Below are positions 1 through 5,731 of a stretch of DNA of 13,112 nucleotides, piece after piece. The stretch is from NCBI GenBank assembly GCA_041749275.1, contig JBGTBQ010000314.1:1-13112 (forward strand), in the 5' to 3' direction. The stretch's first letter is position 1; every line of letters starts with the position of its first letter. This stretch comes from JBGTBQ01 sp041749275. Its GTDB lineage: Bacteria; Acidobacteriota; Blastocatellia; Pyrinomonadales; Pyrinomonadaceae. The notes beneath the pieces were generated by a model. That model made no database searches. It was not told the origin of the DNA and saw only the letters and a list, made by a program, of their open reading frames with translations. The position numbers and the translations under genes are program-made.

Positions 1-619
1 GTCCGCGCCCGCACCGGGCCGGGCCGGCGCCGCGCCGGTCGTCGCCCCCAGCAATGAAGAACGCAAGGCAGAGACCTTCTATAGTCTCGGCGCGGTCGCC
101 CACCCGAAGCTGCGCGGCGCGGCGCAGGATAAGAAGATGCAGAGCGAGGTTTGGAAAGAAGTCAGCGCCAACAACGCGAAGCTCGGCACCGCGAACAGCA
201 CCGACACTTATCAGGAAGTCTACTCGAACAAAAAGGTCGCGGGCGACATGCAAGAGTACCTGAAGGCGCTCGAACGTGAAGTCTTACAGCCGGGCGTCGT
301 CGGCGTCGTCATCGCGCGCAACGGTGAGGTGGTCTGGGCCGATGTCTTCGCCTCCTCTTCGCTCTTCGCGCGCTACTGGCCGAAGCTTCTGAAGTCCTAC
401 GTCGTGGACGCGATGGGCGACTACACGAACGACAAACAGCCGACCCTCGCGCAGGCGCAAAGCTACCTCGGCGAGCGCGACGGCGCCGTCAGCACGGCGG
501 GACAGGCCGGCGTCTACCAACTCGTCAAGACCGAACACCCGCAATACGCCGTCTTCGATCTGCGCGACATCTCGCTCTCCGCGCCGTTGCGGATTCACTT
601 CAACAAGATGCAAAGATAG
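1..619 (+). CDS. ARPP-1-like domain protein, 3' part only
   Basis: The open frame runs in from the left edge (first full codon at base 2) and stops at TAG 617-619, so the start is outside the window; about 205 residues are visible. It begins with an Ala/Pro-rich linker, followed by a region containing QSEVWKEV, a YLKALEREV helix, GVVGVVIARNGEVVWADVF, then LFARYWPKLLKSYVVDAM. A nucleotide-like beta strand with a self-reference such as 'G-x-V-x-W/L-D-V/L-F' followed by 'WPKLLxSY' is what I recall of the ARPP-1 family, whose biochemical function is not established to my knowledge. The assignment is from motif memory only. The ATG at 137 is internal and not the start. The gene faces the 1792-695 gene tail to tail, with a heptamer-built hairpin between them. 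Confidence 0.6.
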   Translation, partial: SAPAPGRAGAAPVVAPSNEERKAETFYSLGAVAHPKLRGAAQDKKMQSEVWKEVSANNAKLGTANSTDTYQEVYSNKKVAGDMQEYLKALEREVLQPGVVGVVIARNGEVVWADVFASSSLFARYWPKLLKSYVVDAMGDYTNDKQPTLAQAQSYLGERDGAVSTAGQAGVYQLVKTEHPQYAVFDLRDISLSAPLRIHFNKMQR

Positions 620-690
620 ATGTCGGATGTCGGATGTCGGATGTTGGTTTTTGGATTTTACTAACATCTGACATCCGACATCCAACATCT
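618..690. repeat. Heptamer-built inverted repeat (hairpin) between convergent genes
   Basis: The left arm (618-645) is four tandem 7-mers: GATGTCG three times, then GATGTTG. The right arm (663-690), read on the opposite strand, is GATGTTG, GATGTCG, GATGTCA, GATGTT. The arms pair with only two mismatches around a T-rich loop at 647-662. The left arm starts inside the TAG stop of the ARPP-1-like gene, and the right arm ends 5 bp before the stop of the minus-strand gene. It may end transcription from both sides, although there is no clean U-run. A second hairpin with the same 7-nt construction but another sequence lies at 6605-6683. Confidence 0.75.
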
Positions 691-694
691 GCTT

Positions 695-1792
695 TCAAGC
701 ATAGCGCGCGTAAACGTCTTTGACTTTTTCGAGCAGGTCGCGGCGGTCAACGATGTAGTGGAGTTTGAGTGGGGCATCGCCGCCGGTGAGTTGCTCGACG
801 AGTTTTTCGAACACGTCGAACTGGTCGCGGTCGGTGATGCCATGCGCGGCAAGGTGGCCGCTAAAGCGCATGCGGCGGATGAGTTCGGGGAGGGTGAGCC
901 GGCCCGCGAAGGTGCGCCCGCCGTGGCGGTGCGAGCGGCTGACGAGATACTGCACGAGCAGCACGTCGTCATAGACATCGGGCGCGAGAAAGAGGCGCTG
1001 GCCGTTAAGCTCCCAGCCCTCTTCGAGCCGGTGCGAGGGGCGCACCCTACGCACGCCGTCGAAAACTTCCGCCCAGTCGGTCGTCGTCTCGCGCCGTTCG
1101 AGAAAGGCGCGCGTCGCCGCCATCATCCACGTCCGGTCGCCGCCCTCGAAATCAAGCTCCTGTCCGAGGCGTTCGAGCCACTCGAAGAAGGCCGCGCGCG
1201 CCGTCGTTTTTTTCTCAATGAACTGGAACTGCTCATCGCGCGTCGGTAATTGTTTGACGAGGGCGCGACGGGCGGCGTCCGTCGCCTTGCCGCCTTCGAC
1301 GCGATAGGTCGAGAGCGTGGCGTGCCAGCGGCGCGCGGCGTCGCAATAAGGGCAGTGCGGGTTCCGTGTTTCGGCGCGAAAGTAAGGGCGCTGTGGCTCG
1401 CGCGCCGTCAGTTCTTCGATGGTGGGCGAGTGGCGTCTGATCTCGTTGTAGGCCGTGCGGGGCGAGAGACCGAGCCGCCGCGTAAAGAGGTCGAAGATGC
1501 AGGCCAGACAGAGCGCCGTCGCGTAGCGCGTGACGAGGCCCGCCGGAAGTTCGCCGAGGTCGAGCACCTCCCGCCGCGGCTGCTTGCGTGGAGCGGCGGC
1601 GGGCTTGGCCTTCTTTGGCGGGAGTGGTTTGGGTTGACGCTTCTTCGCGGTGGTCGCGGCCTTCTTCGTGGCGGCGGGTTTTCGCGGCGTCTTCTTTTTC
1701 GCGGGCGCGGACTTCGGCTGCTTCGCGGGGGCGGGCTTCTTCTTCGCGGGAGGTCTCTTTTTCGCGGCGGGTTTCTTTTTAGTGGCAGCCAT
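695..1792 (-). CDS. Unknown protein with histone-H1-like basic tail and CPYC motif
   Basis: A 365-residue protein. Residues 1-75 are almost entirely Lys, Ala, Pro and Arg (repeats such as AAKKRPPAKKK and PAKKKTPRKP), like the DNA-binding tails of bacterial H1-like proteins. Residues ~76-365 form a globular, charged domain with one Cys pair, HCPYCDAARRWHA (Cys147, Cys150), possibly half of a zinc site, and an aromatic-rich C-terminal part (LKLHYIVDRRDLLEKV). I do not recognise the family; the tail suggests nucleic-acid binding (inference). ATG at 1792 has a good ribosome site (GAGAAG) just upstream. The displaced original ttcA stop lies only 4 bp before this ATG, so the gene was probably second in a ttcA operon before the island separated them. 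It now lies downstream of, and in the same direction as, the island's ParB-like/nuclease genes. Confidence 0.8.
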   Translation of the reverse strand: MAATKKKPAAKKRPPAKKKPAPAKQPKSAPAKKKTPRKPAATKKAATTAKKRQPKPLPPKKAKPAAAPRKQPRREVLDLGELPAGLVTRYATALCLACIFDLFTRRLGLSPRTAYNEIRRHSPTIEELTAREPQRPYFRAETRNPHCPYCDAARRWHATLSTYRVEGGKATDAARRALVKQLPTRDEQFQFIEKKTTARAAFFEWLERLGQELDFEGGDRTWMMAATRAFLERRETTTDWAEVFDGVRRVRPSHRLEEGWELNGQRLFLAPDVYDDVLLVQYLVSRSHRHGGRTFAGRLTLPELIRRMRFSGHLAAHGITDRDQFDVFEKLVEQLTGGDAPLKLHYIVDRRDLLEKVKDVYARYA

Positions 1793-1796
1793 CTTC

Positions 1797-1955
1797 TCAG
1801 TTCGACGCGATGGAGACGAGCGTCGGCGCCGTGCCCTCGTCCGTGTGGCCGAGCGCCGCGTCGAGTTCGGCCTCCACGTCGCCCGTCGCGGCGCGAAGAT
1901 TTTTAAAGTCGAAGAGCGTGGGGTCGAGCAGATGGCTGGGCGCGTTCGTTGTCAT
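1797..1955 (-). pseudogene. ttcA: Displaced original 3' end of ttcA (remnant)
   Basis: On the minus strand this encodes the TtcA C-terminus (APSHLLDPTLFDFKN through AELDAALGHTD) followed by EGTAPTLVSIASN and TGA at 1797-1799. The stretch 1838-1942 is identical to 5767-5871 inside intact ttcA. After the identical part the two tails are related but diverged (EGTAPTLVSIASN here, APDAPALVSIA in the intact gene). Its stop sits 4 bp from the next gene's ATG, as expected for the native operon junction, so this is most likely the pre-insertion end of the gene. An ATG at 1955 could start a 52-residue peptide (MTTNAPSHLL...), but no convincing ribosome site precedes it; I treat it as a remnant. Confidence 0.85.
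1838..1942. repeat. Direct repeat copy 1 (attachment-site-like, ttcA 3' end)
   Basis: This 105-bp segment is identical base for base to 5767-5871, in the same orientation, 3,929 bp apart. Bases 1837/5766 and 1943/5872 are the first mismatches on each side. It is the protein-coding 3' end of ttcA, a class of site typical for site-specific integration into gene ends. The exact crossover point within the 105 bp cannot be read from one sequence. Confidence 0.92.
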
Positions 1956-1963
1956 ACTAATAA

Positions 1964-2887
1964 TTATCCGTTGCGGCGCGGAAGTTCGGTGACTCTTGGC
2001 GTAGCCCAAGCAACGATGCGATTCCTTAATTGACTGGATAGCCAGTTTTTCCTGTGTTGAGCAGCGGACAATAGCCTATACCGATCCAAGAGCATTCCAT
2101 CGACAAGGTTACTGTTCTGTATGAAGTCTCGGTCTGTAAACGCAAACGGAGTTGCAAATGCCTTTCTGGGTGTTGCCGCAAACTCAATGACCTTGGTCCA
2201 TATTTTTAAGTTTGGCGTGTGTAGTTTACCTTCCCAGTCGCCACCGCTCGCACACTGCATAAGATATACAGGAACGCCAACTCGACCATCGGGAAATGGT
2301 CGGTAACACAGTAGGTCAAGCCCTGCTTCTTTCGCTCTTGGCTTAGTCCATCGGCCCACGTCGCCTTTATGCTCTCCTAAATGGGTTTCTACATCAGCAA
2401 CAATAGATGCAAGCATATTGGCTCTTGTCCGAGACCAGCCAGTCAGATGTATCCGCCATCCTGAAAACTGTGTTTCCAAAGACTCTTTTGTAAGCTCTTC
2501 AAAAAGCTCGCCTTGCTCAGTGTAATCACTCCCAAATTGCTTGGCCCATCTGCTATACCACTTTGCGAGAGCTAAGAGTACACAAAAACTGTGTGCCGGT
2601 GTATTCTCCCAAGATCGAGACCGCCGGGTAATTCGACGACCAGTGATTGAGAAGGGAGCACCGCTGCCAATCCACACTTGCCGGCGTCTCAATTCTGTCC
2701 AAGCATCAGCAACGACTCGGAACCCCTTGTCCTGATCGGTATAAATATAATCTTCACAGAGCGCATCAACGATATCCGTGGTTGAAAGCACCTTCTCAAC
2801 AAATAATACACTGCCCTCAATCCAATCACAAAAAACATCAAGCTCAACATTGTGAGGGGTGATGCCCTTAATCGGTATCTTTAACAT
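1964..2887 (-). CDS. Putative PD-(D/E)XK-like nuclease of the island
   Basis: A 307-residue protein whose family I cannot name. Residues ~126-140 (GELFEELTKESLETQ) resemble the first helix of PD-(D/E)XK nucleases. Residues ~187-221 hold EAGLDLLCY (Asp191), then a hydrophobic strand, PVYLMQCASGGDWEGKL (Gln211). An Asp followed ~20 residues later by a strand ending in Gln-x is compatible with the Mrr-like D...QxK arrangement. The residue at the usual Lys position here is Ala213, and Lys221 is the nearest candidate replacement, so catalysis is unproven. ATG at 2887 lies 2 bp after the ParB-like gene's stop, implying translational coupling. With the divergent methyltransferase, it is the best candidate for the restriction or effector part. 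It ends 22 bp from the island's repeat. Confidence 0.6.
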   Translation of the reverse strand: MLKIPIKGITPHNVELDVFCDWIEGSVLFVEKVLSTTDIVDALCEDYIYTDQDKGFRVVADAWTELRRRQVWIGSGAPFSITGRRITRRSRSWENTPAHSFCVLLALAKWYSRWAKQFGSDYTEQGELFEELTKESLETQFSGWRIHLTGWSRTRANMLASIVADVETHLGEHKGDVGRWTKPRAKEAGLDLLCYRPFPDGRVGVPVYLMQCASGGDWEGKLHTPNLKIWTKVIEFAATPRKAFATPFAFTDRDFIQNSNLVDGMLLDRYRLLSAAQHRKNWLSSQLRNRIVAWATPRVTELPRRNG

Positions 2888-2889
2888 TG

Positions 2890-3999
2890 CTACGCATCCT
2901 CGTTTAAGCTTTCTCGGATAGTTGGGAAGATACGCAGCAATTGATAAGAGTCCGCTCCCAATCTCTCAACAGCAAACTGAAGCTTTTTCGATTTGGTATA
3001 GTGATGCACTCGCGTCAAAGCCAGTTCGATATTGTCTGCTGCCATTTCTATAAGCTTAATAACTTCCGGCTCATCGCCACCAGCTGTTCGCAGAGCGACC
3101 TCAAAGCTCGGGTTATCAGTGCGCTCAATATATTGAACGGCTTTGTCACTCTCCAGAATTCTGCCGAAATTATCTACTTGGCGGGAGTCAGTGAAGAGAG
3201 GGCCGCGCTTATCATCGCCAAATAGCCAAAGAGCAAAATTTGCCAGCGCGTCGAGATATTTCTTTGGCACCGGACTCTTCGCTTTATCTGGGTCAGCCTG
3301 AATGTCTATATGAAGGTATTTCTGTGCGCCATGTGTGCGAAGAGATAGATACATAACACTGAATCGCTCTTCGAGATTCTCCTCTGGAATATTTCCAACA
3401 GAATCTTCGATCTGTAACAATAAACGATAGGAGATATAATTTTGGCGAACAGTCTTGGTGTTACTCCCGATCTTCCGCATCACCTCGACATAATCCATTC
3501 CCCGCTCGTCAATAAGCTTGGCGATGAACTCAGCCTTTTCCGCCGGGTCCCATTGCTTGATACCAGTAACGTGGCGGAAACCCAGGAAGGCTTCGACATC
3601 CCTGCGAGAGTCAACTTCGAGGTATGGAATTTCAGTGAACAAACTCGGTGATGGCTTCGCGCCTCTGGCAATCTCTCTCCACTTTTGCGAGTCTGGCTTT
3701 CCATGCAAAGCGCCGTAGAGCAGCTTAAGCGCGGCTAGTCGCCGATTACCTTCAATCACAACGAGGCGAGTTTTGCCATACAACTTCTCCTTGGCGACTA
3801 ACAAAGCTTCGTGTGTCCAGAATCCTCCACCCTCCAAGAAAGAGACCGCCAACTCATCCAGTGTCCAGTCTTTCATGAGATCAAGAACTTTAGCTTGCGA
3901 GACATCCGGGCCAGTGTTATTGCGTCCCAGCCGGGGATTCATCGGATCAAGATAAAGCTCGTCAAGCTTTGCGTACAGGAGTTTCGTGCTTATTGCCAT
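2890..3999 (-). CDS. ParB/sulfiredoxin-fold DNA-binding-like protein of the island
   Basis: A 369-residue protein. The N-terminus has the ParB/Srx signatures: DPMNPRLGRN (residues ~19-28) and VVIEGNRRLAALKLL (~80-94), equivalent to the ENRR/GERR phosphate-binding motif of ParB proteins. Residues ~137-195 (FLGFRHVTGIKQW, then an AEFIAKLIDERG helix and SNTKTVRQNYISYRLL) look like the helix-turn-helix that follows the ParB fold. The C-terminal ~170 residues are unassigned. There is no ParA partner, so plasmid partitioning is unlikely; proteins of this fold also occur beside defence nucleases and methyltransferases. ATG at 3999 has CGAGG about 5 nt upstream. It is first in a two-gene operon with the nuclease-like gene and divergent from the methyltransferase. 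Possible roles are target recognition, an NTP-dependent clamp, a nuclease or a regulator; all are inference. Confidence 0.72.
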   Translation of the reverse strand: MAISTKLLYAKLDELYLDPMNPRLGRNNTGPDVSQAKVLDLMKDWTLDELAVSFLEGGGFWTHEALLVAKEKLYGKTRLVVIEGNRRLAALKLLYGALHGKPDSQKWREIARGAKPSPSLFTEIPYLEVDSRRDVEAFLGFRHVTGIKQWDPAEKAEFIAKLIDERGMDYVEVMRKIGSNTKTVRQNYISYRLLLQIEDSVGNIPEENLEERFSVMYLSLRTHGAQKYLHIDIQADPDKAKSPVPKKYLDALANFALWLFGDDKRGPLFTDSRQVDNFGRILESDKAVQYIERTDNPSFEVALRTAGGDEPEVIKLIEMAADNIELALTRVHHYTKSKKLQFAVERLGADSYQLLRIFPTIRESLNEDA

Positions 4000-4265
4000 T
4001 TTAGCCTCGATCTCTCACAGTCATGCGCCGACCTGCATCAGTTGGTGTGGTTTCACTCCGCAGGCGTTGGAGTGGCTTGTGCCTTCGAAACTATGCGAAC
4101 GACGCTCAACTTGGTGGTCTCAGATAGGTCGAAAGATGCTATCATCGCCGCAAAGCGGCGGCGGATTGGAAGTTGCCCAAGTCGGGTACATCTCACCATT
4201 CCAGCGCTCGATTTCTCATACTGGCTGTAGCTCTTTAACTAGAATATAACAAGGTAGGATGACTA
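4000..4265. promoter_or_regulatory. Divergent control region between ParB-like operon and methyltransferase
   Basis: This 266-bp gap must hold the promoters for both island transcripts. Visible elements are a perfect 6-bp hairpin, CGCCGC-AAA-GCGGCG, at 4146-4160, and an AT-rich patch (TAGAAT 4240-4245, TATAAC 4245-4250) just before the methyltransferase, which could serve as a -10 box; no good -35 stands out. No controller (C) protein gene is present, so regulation by the methyltransferase or the ParB-like protein binding here is possible but unproven. Confidence 0.35.
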
Positions 4266-4268
4266 TTG
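4255..4268 (+). promoter_or_regulatory. Ribosome site and TTG start of the methyltransferase
   Basis: TAGGA (4255-4259) lies 6 nt before TTG 4266. In the methyltransferase frame a TGA sits at 4260-4262, and the first conserved motif begins five codons after TTG, so no ATG can serve: the TTG start is forced unless the sequence carries an indel here. An ATG at 4259 in another frame opens an 8-codon mini-ORF (MTIVAKIY, stop 4283-4285) that overlaps the start and could lower expression. Confidence 0.6.
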
Positions 4269-5690
4269 TCGCTAAAATTTATTGATTTATTCGCTGGGAT
4301 TGGCGGATTCCATAAGGCTCTTACTGAATTGGGGCATGAGTGTGTATATGCCTGTGAGATAGATGTTGAGCTTCGCAAGCTATACGAAAAAAACTTTCCC
4401 TCAGCGAAAAGTAAAGTATATGGTGACATTCGCGAGGCGCGCAATAAGGATGCGGTTCCTCCTCATGAAATTCTCTGTGCCGGATTCCCATGTCAACCTT
4501 TCTCAAAGTCTGGCTCTCAAAAGGGGTTGTCTGACCCCACTCAGGGAACGTTATTTCATGAGATTGTAGAAATTCTGGGGAGACACAAGCCTGAATATAT
4601 AGTCCTTGAAAATGTTGGCAACTTTGAGCGCCACGACAAGGGGCGTACATGGATGATCGTCCAAGAGAGACTTCAAGCACTTGGATACAATGTCAAGGGA
4701 ACCATTCATAAAGCCAGTGGAGGGTTGGGGTTGCTCTCGCCACATCACTTTGGCTTTCCGCACACGCGCGAGCGCTTTTACATCGTTGGGCGTCATCTAA
4801 AACCGCTGCCGGAAAATCCATTTCCATTCCCCAATCGGTATTGCTCTACTAGCCTTGATAGTCTTGTTCAGTCGGAAGGTGAGCTTTCAGAGGAAGACAT
4901 CAAAGAGACTAAACTGACTCAAAGTCAACGTGAGTGTATTGAGCATTGGAATCTTATGCTAAGAAATCTTCCATCTAACGTCTCCCTACCCTCCTTTCCT
5001 ATCTGGGGAGACGAACTTGATGCAACATACCCTTTTGAGCGTTGCACCCCATACGCTACGACAACAAGCGGACTTAGGAGAGCATTACGTAAGGACCCTA
5101 TGTTTGAGCCTGACATGATTCATGATGATCTACTCTCTCTTCTTCCCAAATACGCGCGGTCCCGAGAAGAAGTCTTTCCAGAATGGAAGATTCAGTTTAT
5201 CCGTCAAAATCGTGAGTGGTTTAAGAAGCATCGTAAATATTTCAGCACAAGGTGGGTTGAAAAGCTCAGAAGCTTTCCCCCTTCGTTACGCAAATTTGAG
5301 TGGAACTGCAATGGGGAGGAGCGAAATCTTTGGAAGCATGTGCTTCAGTTTCGCCCATCCGGTCTGCGAGTCAAGAGGTTTTCCTCTTCGCCAGCGCTTG
5401 TTGCAATGACCTCCACTCAAATTCCGATACTCGGACCGCAAGGGCGATTCTTAACTCGAAGAGAAGGATTGAGATTACACGGCCTACACGATAGCCACTT
5501 GTTGCCAACATCGCGCTCCGAAGCTTTTAAGGCATTAGGCAACGCAGTACATGTCGGGGTTGTTAAAGTAATCGTCAGTCGCTTACTCACCGATCATGAG
5601 AATGGCTCCAATACTGCAATTGGCACCCACCCTTTCCGTAAGCCGATACATGCAGGACTCATAGATGGCGTAGTCTCACGCCATTCATAG
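4266..5690 (+). CDS. DNA (cytosine-5) methyltransferase
   Basis: A 474-residue enzyme that transfers a methyl group from S-adenosylmethionine to C5 of cytosine in a DNA target. Motif I is FIDLFAGIGG (5-14); motif IV is GFPCQPFSKSG with nucleophile Cys76; motif VI is LENVGNF (Glu115); motif VIII is FPHTRERFYIVG (~164-175). After a large variable region (~180-390) that should contain the target-recognition domain come motif IX (LTRREGLRLHGL, ~396-407) and motif X (ALGNAV, ~423-428). All catalytic motifs are intact, so it is probably active; the target sequence cannot be read. It starts at TTG (see the ribosome-site entry). The tail after motif X is about 45 residues, and it ends 41 bp from the convergent ttcA stop. 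It is the self-protection part of a likely restriction-modification-like system. Confidence 0.95.
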   Translation: MSLKFIDLFAGIGGFHKALTELGHECVYACEIDVELRKLYEKNFPSAKSKVYGDIREARNKDAVPPHEILCAGFPCQPFSKSGSQKGLSDPTQGTLFHEIVEILGRHKPEYIVLENVGNFERHDKGRTWMIVQERLQALGYNVKGTIHKASGGLGLLSPHHFGFPHTRERFYIVGRHLKPLPENPFPFPNRYCSTSLDSLVQSEGELSEEDIKETKLTQSQRECIEHWNLMLRNLPSNVSLPSFPIWGDELDATYPFERCTPYATTTSGLRRALRKDPMFEPDMIHDDLLSLLPKYARSREEVFPEWKIQFIRQNREWFKKHRKYFSTRWVEKLRSFPPSLRKFEWNCNGEERNLWKHVLQFRPSGLRVKRFSSSPALVAMTSTQIPILGPQGRFLTRREGLRLHGLHDSHLLPTSRSEAFKALGNAVHVGVVKVIVSRLLTDHENGSNTAIGTHPFRKPIHAGLIDGVVSRHS

Positions 5691-5731
5691 AAGACGGCTT
5701 GGCACCTACGATACTGTATTAAGCAGGCGAC

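Noticed and set aside
137..619. ATG 137 as start of the first gene
   Set aside because: The frame is open to the window edge and the upstream codons continue the same domain, so the gene is truncated by the window.
618..690. Tandem units mistaken for a CRISPR array
   Set aside because: The units are 7 nt, directly adjacent, without spacers, and arranged as inverted arms.
758..1906. Two long plus-strand open frames (758-1249, 1250-1906) opposite the H1-like gene
   Set aside because: They are antisense shadows of a high-GC gene: low-complexity, Arg/Gly-rich, and without recognisable motifs or ribosome sites.
5691..5731. Terminal inverted repeats at the island ends
   Set aside because: Comparison of 1943-1965 with 5691-5766 shows only very short chance matches, so there is no support for a transposon-type end.
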